Of a DNA stretch of 64,000 bases, positions 1 to 9,330 are shown one piece after another. Position 1 is the stretch's first letter. Each line of letters starts with the position of its first letter. This stretch comes from Tenacibaculum sp. SZ-18. GTDB taxonomy: Bacteria > Bacteroidota > Bacteroidia > Flavobacteriales > Flavobacteriaceae. A program made the position numbers and the translations under genes. The DNA lies in contig NZ_CP019335.1 in the NCBI RefSeq assembly GCF_002813915.1, positions 1,038,388 to 1,102,387 on the forward strand, in the 5' to 3' direction. The notes below the pieces were generated by a model. That model had not been told where the DNA came from. It ran no database searches and was given only the letters and a program-made list of their open reading frames with translations.

Positions 1-691
1 GATGGTAAATAATGAAATAGGAAATATTTTGGAGTATGAAAAAGTAGGATCTTTATGTTCTAAATATGAAGCACTTTTTCATACTGATGCAGTTCAGGCT
101 ATAGGGTGTATTCCAGTTGACTTAAATGAATTTAATGTTGATTTTTTAGTTGCTAGTGGTCACAAGTTTCATGGTCCGAAAGGAGTTGGTTTTGTATTTG
201 TGAAAAAAGATCATGTTGTAAAACCAATGATTTTAGGTGGAAATCAAGAGAAAGGCGTTCGCTCTAGTACTGAAAATGTTCATTCAATTATTGGTATGGA
301 GAAAGCTTTGGATCTTGCTGTAAGTGTTATGACTGATAGCACAGAAAAGATAATGAAGTTAAAGAGTTATTTTGTTCAAAAGTTGACGGATAATTTCAAA
401 GGAATTAAGTTTAATGGGAATTCTGAAGGAGGAAATAATGGAGTCCCTAAGATTTTGAGTGTTCGTTTTACTAAACAGCATAAAATGTTATTGTTTGGTT
501 TGGATTTAAAAGGGATTGCTGTTTCTTCAGGAAGTGCATGTCAGAGCGGAGGTTTAAAAGTATCTCACGTACTTAAGGAGTTTTTAAATGAAGAAGAACT
601 TCAAAAAACATCAATTAGATTTTCTTTTAGTGATTCTGTGAGTTTTGATGAATTGGATTACGTAATAGATTCTTTAAATTCAATTTATTAG
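1..691 (+). CDS. Cysteine desulfurase, 5'-truncated by window edge
   Basis: Class V aminotransferase-fold, PLP-dependent cysteine desulfurase (IscS/NifS family), which moves sulfur from L-cysteine onto an active-site cysteine for Fe-S cluster or tRNA thiolation chemistry. The PLP-lysine segment SGHKFHGPKG and the active-site loop SSGSACQSG with its persulfide cysteine are both present. About 230 C-terminal residues are visible against a usual 380-400, so the N-terminal half lies left of the window. The ATG at position 2 is internal: it begins the family's MVNNEIG segment. The C-terminal small domain ends normally. It cannot be told from this fragment whether it is the IscS, NifS or SufS-like type, although the SGSAC loop argues against SufS. 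Confidence 0.93.
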   Translation, partial: MVNNEIGNILEYEKVGSLCSKYEALFHTDAVQAIGCIPVDLNEFNVDFLVASGHKFHGPKGVGFVFVKKDHVVKPMILGGNQEKGVRSSTENVHSIIGMEKALDLAVSVMTDSTEKIMKLKSYFVQKLTDNFKGIKFNGNSEGGNNGVPKILSVRFTKQHKMLLFGLDLKGIAVSSGSACQSGGLKVSHVLKEFLNEEELQKTSIRFSFSDSVSFDELDYVIDSLNSIY

Positions 692-1250
692 TTATATAAG
701 TAATTCTTATTTTTTTCTATTACTTGATTTGTTATTCTGTTTAATTGTTTAGAAGTTTTTTAGGATGTTTTTTATAAATGGATTAATAAACAAAACGGTT
801 AAAACAAGTTAAAACTATTTGCGTTTAATTTCACTTATAATGCTTTTTTAATTGGATGTTGCTTTAATTGATAAGATGAAGTTTTCGTAAGAAAGTGAAT
901 ATTTGTTGAATTGTGTAGAGTAATTGTTCATGCTTGTTAAATAAAGACGCAGCCAGAAAGTTAATGAAACTGACTTATAAGGGGAGGATTTTAAAGTGTC
1001 CAATACTGAAGGATGTAAGTTATACTAATAATAATTCTTCTCCGACTTTTGTTGGTAATAGAACTTTATTTCTAGCTTGTTTTGTGGGTTTTAGTCAATT
1101 TCATATGTCTATTATATGATAGCTATTAATTTAATGTTATGGTAATTTTTCAAATAGAAGTTGTCATTACAAGGAGCTTTTACATATTAAAAACCAATAC
1201 CGTAAAGGTGGTTTTTGTATTATTTTTTTGTGATAATTTCATAAGCTTTT
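692..1250. other. Gene-poor degenerate stretch
   Basis: No convincing gene is visible. The only open frame of any length on the plus strand (934-1119, 61 codons) has no recognisable family, no start context and biased composition. A terminator-like hairpin lies at 1189-1216. Because clear adhesin remnants follow immediately downstream in one reading frame, this stretch may be the more decayed upstream part of the same gene, but no residue pattern proves it. Confidence 0.5.
1189..1226 (+). terminator. AT-rich terminator-like hairpin
   Basis: An eight-base-pair stem of AAAAACCA with TGGTTTTT around a 12-base loop is followed by a T-rich tract. It stands alone inside degenerate DNA and could be the relic of an older transcription unit end. 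Confidence 0.4.
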
Positions 1251-1251
1251 T

Positions 1252-1989
1252 TGGTAGCAGTATATATTGATATTTGGTTTACGAGTTAGTAATTGTGAAA
1301 ATGGTGAATAATGGTCTGCAGATGCTCAGAGACAAGTTAGAAAAACGACGATTAATTTCGGTTGAGTGTTGAGTAGTGATGTCACGTTTAATAAGGTAAA
1401 ATCAGTAGAAGAAACTCCGACAGCGCCAGATGATACCGCTACGGTTGGTGAGGGTGTTTCTACAACTATTACAGTAAGTACTAAAGATGCTATTGTATGT
1501 ATCTGGTAACTATGGCGAAGGCTCCAATTTAATATTAGGACCATTAAATGTCACGCTAACGAGACTTCGAACGGAGTATTTGTAAATCGAGCAAATGCTG
1601 ACTTTTATGGATCAAGTATCTTTATATTTAAAGGCTGTGATAATTTAAATTTTAAGACTTGAAGTACAGCTAAGGTTACTATATTTGTAGAAAATAAATA
1701 TTTAACTGAATACATTTAATTCAGTCCAATTGGAGATGGAATAAACAACTTCTTAAGAATTAATTGTATAAAAAATTATTGAAATAATCTTTTTTAAATA
1801 TTATATAAATAGAATAATACAGTTTATATAATTTAAGAGTATAATAATGACATTTATAAGAGTTTTGAAGGATTATGGAACGGACAGGTAACAATTCAAA
1901 ACAATGATAAGTTGCCAGTTGGAACATATTATTATATTTTAGTTTCGAGAAATGGAAGTAAGATAAAAAAAGGTTGGATATATGATTAA
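1252..1989 (+). pseudogene. Decayed T9SS type B sorted adhesin (SprB-like), C-terminal remnant
   Basis: Reading codons that start at positions equal to 1 modulo 3 gives a recognisable C-terminal end of a gliding-motility-type adhesin. The segment VEETPTAPDDTATVGEG (1408-1458) resembles the repeat linkers of such proteins. STAKVTIFVEN (1663-1695) and then FSPIGDGINNF (1720-1752) and LPVGTYYYIL...KKGWIYD (1912-1986) match the CHU_C / type B sorting domain that ends large T9SS cargo. The frame contains nine nonsense codons (1309, 1363, 1507, 1660, 1717, 1780, 1795, 1810, 1834) before the natural stop at 1987. From about 1499 to 1560 the sensible reading (GSNLILGPLNV) sits in another frame, so at least two frameshifts also exist. 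Intact partner genes of PorP/SprF and OmpA type follow 24 bp downstream, the usual order in flavobacterial adhesin operons. Confidence 0.85.
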
Positions 1990-2013
1990 TAGATAAAATT
2001 CGAAGAGAAAAAA

Positions 2014-2955
2014 ATGAGACAATATTTGTTAAAAAATATAATATTCATTGCGTTAGGAAGCATCTTTTTAAATATACTCTCTTCCTATGCGCAACAAGAT
2101 CCCCATTATACTCAGTATATGTTCAATACCATGTCTGTGAACCCCGCATATGTTGGGTCTAAAGGACATACAGTTCTTACTGCATTAGGAAGAACCCAGT
2201 GGGTTGGTTTTGAAGGAGCTCCAGATACTCAAAACTTAAGTTATGACACAAGTTTAGGGTTTAATAGAATTGGTCTGGGATTTAATTTAGTTAATGATAA
2301 ATTGGGTCCTTCAAATGAGTTATACTTGGATGGAAATGTTTCTTACACAATTCAAACTGGGGAGAGTGGAAACTTAGCTTTTGGTTTAAAACTTGGAGGC
2401 CGATTATTGAATGTAGATTGGACTTTAGGTAATCCAAATGCAGACGAAAATGATCCAACTTTTGAACAGAATATTGTGAATCGTTTTTTACCAACTGTGG
2501 GAGCAGGTATTTATTATTACGAACAAAAATGGTATGTTGGTTTATCAGTACCTAACTTTTTGAGGCAAGAACACTATGATGCTGAACGAGGGACTGGACA
2601 AATTGCAGTAGAAAGAATGCACTCATTTTTAATTGCTGGATATGTATTTGATATAAGTGATGATGTTAAATTCAAACCAGCGGCTTTAGCAAAAGTAGTA
2701 TTTGGAGCGCCAATGTCCTTAGATGTATCCGCAAACTTTCTTTTTAGTGAGCGGTTTAGAGTAGGAGTCGCTTGGAGATGGAGTGATTCTGTTGCTGCAT
2801 TATTAGGTGTGCAAGTAAACGATTCTTTGCATATAGGGTACGCGTATGACTTGACTACTTCCAATTATAATGTAATGAACTCAGGAACACACGAAGTTTT
2901 ACTTCGATATGAAATATTTAAACAGGCTAGAATAAAATCCCCTAGATTTTTTTAA
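2014..2955 (+). CDS. PorP/SprF family type IX secretion membrane protein
   Basis: 313-residue outer-membrane beta-barrel of the PorP/SprF family. In flavobacteria these accompany individual T9SS type B substrates (SprF with SprB) and help them cross or attach to the outer membrane. A signal peptide (residues 1-26, ending SSYAQ) precedes the family-defining start QQDPHYTQYMFNTMSVNPAYVGS, where the block from QDPHYTQYMFN to NPAYVGS is diagnostic. Alternating hydrophobic strands continue to a C-terminal barrel strand. It lies 24 bp after the decayed adhesin and 12 bp before the OmpA-type gene, so it is the middle gene of an adhesin-SprF-OmpA operon that has lost its cargo. It looks intact. Confidence 0.93.
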   Translation: MRQYLLKNIIFIALGSIFLNILSSYAQQDPHYTQYMFNTMSVNPAYVGSKGHTVLTALGRTQWVGFEGAPDTQNLSYDTSLGFNRIGLGFNLVNDKLGPSNELYLDGNVSYTIQTGESGNLAFGLKLGGRLLNVDWTLGNPNADENDPTFEQNIVNRFLPTVGAGIYYYEQKWYVGLSVPNFLRQEHYDAERGTGQIAVERMHSFLIAGYVFDISDDVKFKPAALAKVVFGAPMSLDVSANFLFSERFRVGVAWRWSDSVAALLGVQVNDSLHIGYAYDLTTSNYNVMNSGTHEVLLRYEIFKQARIKSPRFF

Positions 2956-2967
2956 AGCATAACTGTA

Positions 2968-5106
2968 ATGAAAACTTTAACAACCAAATTAATCCCCCTA
3001 TTTTTTATTTTATTTCACATAACAGCGAATACCCAGAGTAGGAGAGTTGCGGATAAATATTTTGAAAAGTTTGCATATTTTAAGGCTGTAAAAATTTATG
3101 AAGCAGTGTACCAAAAAGGAGATACTACGAAGTACCTTTTGAAAAGATTAGGCGATGCCTACTACAATAACTCACAAACTGAAAAAGCTGAATTTTGGTA
3201 TCAAAAACTTGTTGAAGAAAAACAAGAAAAAGATCTTTCTTATTTGTTCAAATATTCACAAGTGTTGAGAAGTAATGGTAAATCAGAGAAATCAGATTCT
3301 ATCTATGCACTTTTGAATAAAGAAATGACTTCGCAAGGTGGAGAGAAATATTTAAATAAAAATAATCATTTACAGGATTTTTTAAATCAAGGAAACCAAA
3401 AAATAAGTTTAAGAAACCTTTCAATTAATACAGCTTTTTCCGACTTCGGAGGTGTTATATTTGAGGATAAAGTATATTTCGCATCAGCTTCACCAAAAAC
3501 TGAGAAGAAAGAGAAACTATACCACTGGAATAATCAACCTTTTTTAAATATTTACAAATCGAATAGTTATTATCAATTAGTAGAGGGAACTCAAACTGAT
3601 TCTGTTTTTGAGTTGGAAAATAAATCTATTTTATCACCTAAGATTAATACGAAATTTCATGAGTCATCTCCTGTTTTTACAAAAGATGGTAAATTCATGT
3701 ATTTCAGTAGAGTTAATTTTAACGGAAAGAAGCTAGGTAAAGACAAAAAGCAAACTGTTAATTTAAAATTATTTAAGGCAGAAAGAATAGGAGATGATTG
3801 GGGAAATGTAGAAGAACTTCCATTTAATAGTGATGAGTTTTCTGTTGCACACCCTGCGTTGAGTCCAGATGGTAAAATTTTATATTTCGCGTCGGATATG
3901 CCTGGAACATTAGGGCAAACAGATATTTTTAAAGTAGATATAAAAGAAGAAGGTTATGGTGAACCAGTTAATTTAGGGGAGTCAGTAAATACAACAGAAA
4001 AAGAAATGTTTCCATTTATTTCTGCGGACAATGTTCTTTACTTTTCTTCTAATGGGCACAAAGGTTTAGGTTTACTTGATATCTTTCAAACAAAGTTATA
4101 TGATGATGGAAGTTTTAGTAAAATTACTAACCTAGATTTTCCTTTCAATAGTAGAAAAGACGATTTTGCATTTTATGTAGATTCAGAAGGTAAAAAAGGA
4201 TTCTTTTCATCAAATCGCCCCAAAGGAAAAGGAGACGATGATATTTATAGTTTTTTCATTACCGATATTCCTGAGGTTGAAAAGTGTTATGAATACATTA
4301 CAGGGGTAGTAACAAATAAAGTAACTAAGGAAAGAATACCTAATACAATAGTTAAACTTATAGATGATTTAGGTACTGTTTTAGAAGAGAAATTAACTGA
4401 TAGTAGAGGGAATTATAGTTTTAAATTAGAGTGTCAAAAATCAAATTATGTGGTTTTTGCTGAAAAAAGAGATTACAGAGATCTCGATAGTAAAAAAGTT
4501 TCTGTTTTAGGAGAGGAAAAAGATAAGAGTTATCGTGCTGATTTAGTGTTAGATCCATTGATAATTGGAAATCAAATTGTAATTAAACCAATTTATTTTG
4601 ACTATGATCAGGTATTTATTCGTGATGATGCACAATATGAACTCGAGAATATCGTTAATGTCATGAATAATCATCCAAATATGGTGATTAAAATTGAATC
4701 TCACACAGACAGTAGGGGAAGGAAAATCTACAATAGAAAATTATCGGATAAAAGAGCAAAATCAACCAGAGATTTTATTATTTCTCGTGGTATACAATCA
4801 AATCGTATAGAAAGTGCTATTGGTTATGGTGAAGATAACTTACTGAATCATTGTGATGATAAAAACAGTAAGAAGTGTTCTGAAGAAGAACATCAATTAA
4901 ATAGACGTTCATATTTTTATATTGTTAGTGGTAGAGAGGTAACTGTAGATAATTCAAAACCAACTGTAGTCGATAGAAAAGGATACAATAAGCAGAAAGC
5001 CATATTAGAAAAGTTGAGTAAGTTTAAATCAAAAAAAGGAAAAAAACTTAGAACCAAATCTCAAAAAGATAAATGTTATAGTGGTAAGATCGACTGTATC
5101 GAATAA
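2968..5106 (+). CDS. PorE-like OmpA family protein (TPR, WD40-like, regulatory and OmpA domains)
   Basis: 712-residue periplasmic or outer-membrane-associated protein with the PorE architecture. After a signal peptide (1-24) there are TPR-like helices (about 25-125), PD40/WD40-like beta-propeller repeats with the D-G-K-x-x-Y-F signature (about 232, 293, 346 and 410), a carboxypeptidase-regulatory-like domain (about 440-500) and an OmpA C-terminal peptidoglycan-binding domain (about 540-650, with IYFDYDQ, SHTDSRG and NRRSYFYI). A lysine-rich tail follows. In the T9SS, such proteins tether the machinery or a cargo-specific SprF protein to the cell wall. It is the last gene of the operon with the PorP/SprF gene, and a strong terminator follows. 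It is a cargo-linked paralog rather than proven PorE itself. Confidence 0.9.
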   Translation: MKTLTTKLIPLFFILFHITANTQSRRVADKYFEKFAYFKAVKIYEAVYQKGDTTKYLLKRLGDAYYNNSQTEKAEFWYQKLVEEKQEKDLSYLFKYSQVLRSNGKSEKSDSIYALLNKEMTSQGGEKYLNKNNHLQDFLNQGNQKISLRNLSINTAFSDFGGVIFEDKVYFASASPKTEKKEKLYHWNNQPFLNIYKSNSYYQLVEGTQTDSVFELENKSILSPKINTKFHESSPVFTKDGKFMYFSRVNFNGKKLGKDKKQTVNLKLFKAERIGDDWGNVEELPFNSDEFSVAHPALSPDGKILYFASDMPGTLGQTDIFKVDIKEEGYGEPVNLGESVNTTEKEMFPFISADNVLYFSSNGHKGLGLLDIFQTKLYDDGSFSKITNLDFPFNSRKDDFAFYVDSEGKKGFFSSNRPKGKGDDDIYSFFITDIPEVEKCYEYITGVVTNKVTKERIPNTIVKLIDDLGTVLEEKLTDSRGNYSFKLECQKSNYVVFAEKRDYRDLDSKKVSVLGEEKDKSYRADLVLDPLIIGNQIVIKPIYFDYDQVFIRDDAQYELENIVNVMNNHPNMVIKIESHTDSRGRKIYNRKLSDKRAKSTRDFIISRGIQSNRIESAIGYGEDNLLNHCDDKNSKKCSEEEHQLNRRSYFYIVSGREVTVDNSKPTVVDRKGYNKQKAILEKLSKFKSKKGKKLRTKSQKDKCYSGKIDCIE

Positions 5107-5164
5107 ATATTAAAAAACAATTAAAGTAATCCCTAAATTATTTTATTGTACATAAGTATGTAAA

Positions 5165-5197
5165 AAAAGCGAGAAATTTATTTCTCGCTTTTTGCTT
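5165..5197. terminator. Bidirectional intrinsic terminator
   Basis: Stem AAGCGAGAAAT / ATTTCTCGCTT with a very short loop, A-rich on the left and T-rich on the right. It separates the plus-strand OmpA gene from the minus-strand membrane protein gene and can serve both. Confidence 0.85.
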
Positions 5198-5200
5198 TTT

Positions 5201-5647
5201 TTAAACCATAACTTTTGAACTTTTGTAACTCTTATAGTATTGCATGACAATAAAGGAGCACATTACAGAAGAGGCTATTCCTTCAATTGCTAATGCAAAA
5301 ACAACCATTTGTAAACTCAGTTCTTTTCCCCAAAATGAAGAATTTTCTAAAACCGTTATAAAATTAGGATCCATAAAACCAACGTAAATAATCAGTCCCA
5401 CAATAGTTAAACCTACACCTATAACAGATGAACCGAATCCTGCATAAAAATTATTAAAATACGAACCTGCGTTATGATTAATATTCATTTTAATCGCTCT
5501 ATTTACTCCCCAGAATACGAAGAGGAAATTTAAAAAACGTAATTCTGATACATTGTCTAAACCGAATAGCTTCATTAATAGGAAGTAAACAACGATTAAA
5601 CCATATATTAGAAATGCGTTTTGAAAAATTATTTTGTTTGTACTCAT
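5201..5647 (-). CDS. Four-helix membrane protein of unknown function (DUF4199-like)
   Basis: 148-residue integral membrane protein with about four hydrophobic helices (FLIYGLIVVYFLLM, FLNFLFVFWGV, VIGVGLTIVGLIIYVGF, VVFALAIEGIASSVMCSFIV) and a basic C-terminus. The length and helix pattern resemble the DUF4199 group common in Bacteroidota, but I cannot confirm the family. The open frame extends 20 codons upstream to 5707; the ATG at 5647 giving MSTNKIIFQNAF is preferred because the extension would abut the stop of the oxidase gene and adds a hydrophobic segment of poor quality. It lies downstream of the FAD/Fe-S oxidase on the same strand and may be co-transcribed with it. No function is assigned. 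Confidence 0.7.
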   Translation of the reverse strand: MSTNKIIFQNAFLIYGLIVVYFLLMKLFGLDNVSELRFLNFLFVFWGVNRAIKMNINHNAGSYFNNFYAGFGSSVIGVGLTIVGLIIYVGFMDPNFITVLENSSFWGKELSLQMVVFALAIEGIASSVMCSFIVMQYYKSYKSSKVMV

Positions 5648-5707
5648 GAAATAAATTTTAAATTCGACCAACAAAATATACAAAATAAATAACGGAATAT
5701 CAAACAA

Positions 5708-8605
5708 TTAGGCTAGAGATTCTTTTAAAATGGTTACGGGGTGTTTAGCTACTCTTCTCGTACCATCATAAATTTGATGTCTGCAGCTAGTTCCAGATGC
5801 AGCTATTTCTGTAGATGAATTACATTTTCGAATTTTTGGAAATAACGTATCCTCACCAACTTGCATACTTACTTTATAATGTTCCTTTTCGTATCCAAAA
5901 GAACCAGCCATACCGCAACATCCAGTATTCATAATACTTACTTTATAATTTTTAGGTAAATTTAGCATGGTAAATATCGAATGCGTAGTCGACAGTGATT
6001 TTTGATGGCAATGCCCATGTATTTTAATCTCTTTCTCCTGAGAAGTAAATAAATCTGGTTTTATGAAGCCGTTTTCTATTTCTTTGGTAATAAATTCTTC
6101 TATGGTAAATGTATTCTGAGAAATCTTTTCAGCATCACTTTTATGATTTGCTAGGCGCAAATATTCATCTCTAAAACTTAAAATTGCTGAAGGTTCAATT
6201 CCAACTAATGGTGTTTTCTTAGTAATAATATCTTTAAAAATTGAAATATTCTTATTTGCAATTTCTTTGGCTTCTTTTAAAAATCCTTTGGATAAATAAC
6301 TTCGTCCACTTTCTTCGTGATCGATAATTTCAACGTTATAGCCAAGCTTGTCTAATAGCTCAACAGCATCTTTACCAATATGAGCATCATAAAAGTTCGT
6401 AAACTCATCATTAAAAAGATAAACTTTCTTTTTATTTGATGTCTTGTAGTTTTTAGAATACCAGTTTTGAAGTGTTTTAAGAGCCAATTTAGGAACTTTT
6501 CTTTCTTGTGCTACTCCAATTATAAATTTCGCTATAAAAGTATTTGTAACTAGGTTTGTAAGTCTTGGGAACTTACTGCCAATTTTATTGTATTTAGCAT
6601 TGTTCGCAAAAAGTTTACTTCTAAAAGAATATCCATTTGCTTCCTGATATTGATAAAGGAATTCAGCTTTTAAAGAAGCAACGTCAACATTACTTGGACA
6701 TTCACTTGAGCATGCTTTACAGCTCAAGCATAAATCAAAAACTGTTTTTAATTCTTTATGATTAAACTTATTTGTTTTGTCCGAATTGGTTAAGAATTCT
6801 CTTAATGTATTTGCTCTGGCACGTGTTGTGTCTTTTTCATCTCTGGTTGCACGGTAACTCGGACATAATGTTCCTCCAGCTTCTGGAGATTTTCTGCAGT
6901 CACCAGATCCATTACATTTTTCTGCAAGTTTTAAAATTCCTTCACTATCCGAAAAATCAAGAATTGTTTCAATTTCAGGTTCATTGCGGTCAACTTCATA
7001 TCGCAGACTTTTATCCATAGGAAAAGCATCTACAATTTTACCTTCATTGAAAATATTATTAGGATCAAACCCTTTTTTGATTCTTTTAAGTAACTCATAA
7101 TTTTTTTCTCCAATCATTAGAGGAATAAATTCAGCACGAACAATTCCGTCTCCATGTTCACCACTAAAAGAACCATTATATTTTTTAACTAATTCAGCAG
7201 TTTCAGTAGTTATTTTTCTGAATAAATCAACATCTTCTGATTTTTTAAGATTTAAAATCGGGCGTAAGTGAAGTTCTCCGGCACCAGCATGTGCATAATA
7301 AACAGCTTGCTGTTGGTATTTATCCATTATCGCAGAGAATTCTTCGATATAATCAGGTAAATCATGTAAATCCACAGCTGTATCTTCAATACAAGCAACT
7401 GCTTTTTTATCGCCTACCATGTTTCCAAGTAAACCTAATCCTGCTTTTCGTAAATCTAAAACTTTCTTGATATCATTACCATATACTTTGGGAAAATGAT
7501 AACCAAAATTATGTTTCTTAAGGTCTTCTATCAAAGCATCAGCTTTTTCCGCTGCTTTTTCTTTCGAGCTTTCTTTGATTTCTAACATTAAAACCGCTTC
7601 TGGATCTCCATTTAAGAAAAAACGATTTTTTGCTTGTTCTCTATTATTTTTAGTACAATCTAAAACAACTTTGTCCATTAATTCACAGGTGTACAAATTG
7701 TGGTTCATGGCAATTACAGTGGCTTTTAAACTTTCATTTACACTTGTAAAATGAGGAGCCACCATAATACTTGAAGTTGGAGGTAAGTCATCTAGTTGAA
7801 TTTTAATAGCTGTTGAAAAAGCCAATGTTCCTTCAGAACCAGAAAGGAATTTAGCAACATTTATAGTTTCTTTATCGCCTCCGAATAAATTTGAACTTAG
7901 AAATTCGTCAACAGCATAACCAGTATTTCTTCTATGGATAGAGTCTTTTGGGAACTGAGATTTTATTTCCTCTTGTACTTCTGTAGATTTTAGTTCATTA
8001 TAAATTGATTTATAAATATTTCCTTCAAAGGAATTTTCGAATGTTTTCTGTTTAAAATCTTCAGATGTAATTTCTTCAAAACGGGTCAAACTTCCATCGG
8101 ATAAAATAGCATCTATAGCTATAACTTTATCACGAGTTACACCATATTTAATAGAGGTGCTTCCTGATGAATTATTTCCAACCATTCCTCCAATCATACA
8201 ACGATTTGAAGTAGACGTATTTGGTCCAAAAAATAACCCAAAAGGCTGTAAAAAACGGTTTAAATCGTCTCGAATAATACCAGGTTCAACGGTGATTGTT
8301 TTGTTGTCTTGATCAAATTCTAAAATGCTCGTAAAATACTTTGAAACATCCACAACAATTCCATCACCAACGCACTGACCAGCTAATGAGGTCCCCGCAG
8401 TTCTAGGAATTAAGGTAATTTTATGTTGTTGAGCAAAAGAAATTAATTTTTGAATATCTTCATTATTTCTAGGATAGGAAACAGCCAGAGGAATCTTTCT
8501 GTAAACGGAAGCATCTGTGGCATACATTCGCTTGTGTAAATCGTCGAATAAAAGTTCTCCAGTCAATTGCTTTGATAAGAATTTTAGTTGTTCGTTAGCT
8601 ATCAT
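5708..8605 (-). CDS. FAD/Fe-S oxidoreductase, YdiJ-type, probable D-2-hydroxyglutarate dehydrogenase
   Basis: 965 residues combining an N-terminal FAD-binding type 4 (PCMH) domain (about 35-215, with RTAGTSLAGQ and IGGMVGNNSSGS), an FAD-oxidase C-terminal domain (about 250-535, with HAGAGELHLRP and GEHGDG), a ferredoxin-like Fe-S module (CNGSGDC near 565 and CLSCKACSSECP near 627) and a CCG-type domain (TGCCGMAGSFG near 893). This order and length match YdiJ (about 1018 residues). YdiJ homologs oxidise D-2-hydroxyglutarate to 2-oxoglutarate; D-lactate is the main alternative substrate for the superfamily. The HglS homolog at 9760-11181 makes exactly D-2-hydroxyglutarate, which favours that assignment here. 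The substrate is inference; the domain content is seen directly. Confidence 0.85.
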   Translation of the reverse strand: MIANEQLKFLSKQLTGELLFDDLHKRMYATDASVYRKIPLAVSYPRNNEDIQKLISFAQQHKITLIPRTAGTSLAGQCVGDGIVVDVSKYFTSILEFDQDNKTITVEPGIIRDDLNRFLQPFGLFFGPNTSTSNRCMIGGMVGNNSSGSTSIKYGVTRDKVIAIDAILSDGSLTRFEEITSEDFKQKTFENSFEGNIYKSIYNELKSTEVQEEIKSQFPKDSIHRRNTGYAVDEFLSSNLFGGDKETINVAKFLSGSEGTLAFSTAIKIQLDDLPPTSSIMVAPHFTSVNESLKATVIAMNHNLYTCELMDKVVLDCTKNNREQAKNRFFLNGDPEAVLMLEIKESSKEKAAEKADALIEDLKKHNFGYHFPKVYGNDIKKVLDLRKAGLGLLGNMVGDKKAVACIEDTAVDLHDLPDYIEEFSAIMDKYQQQAVYYAHAGAGELHLRPILNLKKSEDVDLFRKITTETAELVKKYNGSFSGEHGDGIVRAEFIPLMIGEKNYELLKRIKKGFDPNNIFNEGKIVDAFPMDKSLRYEVDRNEPEIETILDFSDSEGILKLAEKCNGSGDCRKSPEAGGTLCPSYRATRDEKDTTRARANTLREFLTNSDKTNKFNHKELKTVFDLCLSCKACSSECPSNVDVASLKAEFLYQYQEANGYSFRSKLFANNAKYNKIGSKFPRLTNLVTNTFIAKFIIGVAQERKVPKLALKTLQNWYSKNYKTSNKKKVYLFNDEFTNFYDAHIGKDAVELLDKLGYNVEIIDHEESGRSYLSKGFLKEAKEIANKNISIFKDIITKKTPLVGIEPSAILSFRDEYLRLANHKSDAEKISQNTFTIEEFITKEIENGFIKPDLFTSQEKEIKIHGHCHQKSLSTTHSIFTMLNLPKNYKVSIMNTGCCGMAGSFGYEKEHYKVSMQVGEDTLFPKIRKCNSSTEIAASGTSCRHQIYDGTRRVAKHPVTILKESLA

Positions 8606-8799
8606 TGTTAACCTTCTAAGGTATTTTTATGTTAGTTAAAATTAATATTCTTCTTTTTTAATATCTTAAATATATAGTTGTGTTTGATTTTTGAAATAAA
8701 GAGCATTTAACATTGTGTTATTCTCTATTTTCACTACAAATATCAATATTTTATTTTTTTATAGTCTCTTAGAGAGTCCGAATCAAAATGAATTCTGAT

Positions 8800-9330
8800 C
8801 TATTTTTCATAGAAGAGAGATTTTTTAACACGTGTGAAAATCATTTCGAAATTGTTTTCAGTTAATTGATTTAACAAATCCGATAGGACTTTTTTCCAAA
8901 GTGGATTAAATATCCTAGTAGAGTTATTTTTACTACGTTCTTTAACCCATTTATTCGGATGTTTATTTAATTTATTAATATTTTTGGTAGCTACAATACC
9001 AAGGTTGTAAGAGTTTTTAAGTGTTGAAATGGCAGCTTTATAATCGTCTTTCATTCGTATTTTTAACTCCAATTTTACATGAGGAAGTCGGATAATATTT
9101 GTTGGTTTTTGTATTAATTCTAAATTATAAGCCTTTAAACTTTTGTTTTTAAAAGGGAATGTTGCCGGATATGTAATGTTACGACCTGTTCGTTTGGCTT
9201 TTAGAACATCAAAGATGTAGTCCTTTTCGTATGTCCTCAGTAGAGCAGTATTTTTTGTTTTATTCAATTGGAGAGCTTCTTTTAAAGCAAGTATCGAAAC
9301 AAATAAAAGTATCTGTTCCCGCAACTCCAT
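8800..9330 (-). CDS. Lysine-rich hypothetical protein between lrp and the oxidase
   Basis: Up to 176 residues, basic (many K, N and R), with no signal peptide and no membrane helix. I do not recognise a family. The first ATG lies 71 bp inside the 3' end of the Lrp-type gene in another frame, which is an unusually long overlap; the true start may be further in (for example MKDDYKAAI at residue about 92), so the N-terminal third is uncertain. The composition is not that of a mirror frame, and no gene lies opposite it. It is on the same strand as its neighbours and could be the gene between regulator and oxidase in the cluster, or a degrading ORF. Confidence 0.4.
   Translation of the reverse strand: MELREQILLFVSILALKEALQLNKTKNTALLRTYEKDYIFDVLKAKRTGRNITYPATFPFKNKSLKAYNLELIQKPTNIIRLPHVKLELKIRMKDDYKAAISTLKNSYNLGIVATKNINKLNKHPNKWVKERSKNNSTRIFNPLWKKVLSDLLNQLTENNFEMIFTRVKKSLFYEK

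Noticed and set aside
934..1119. 61-codon open frame on the plus strand
   Set aside because: No family, no promoter, lies in degenerate DNA next to a pseudogene.
1326..1544. 72-codon open frame on the minus strand
   Set aside because: Antisense to the recognisable adhesin remnant; its composition is a mirror of that frame.
1309..1836. Possibility of stop-codon readthrough or an alternative code in the adhesin remnant
   Set aside because: All three stop codons occur, a frameshift is present as well, and every other gene of the window uses the standard code.
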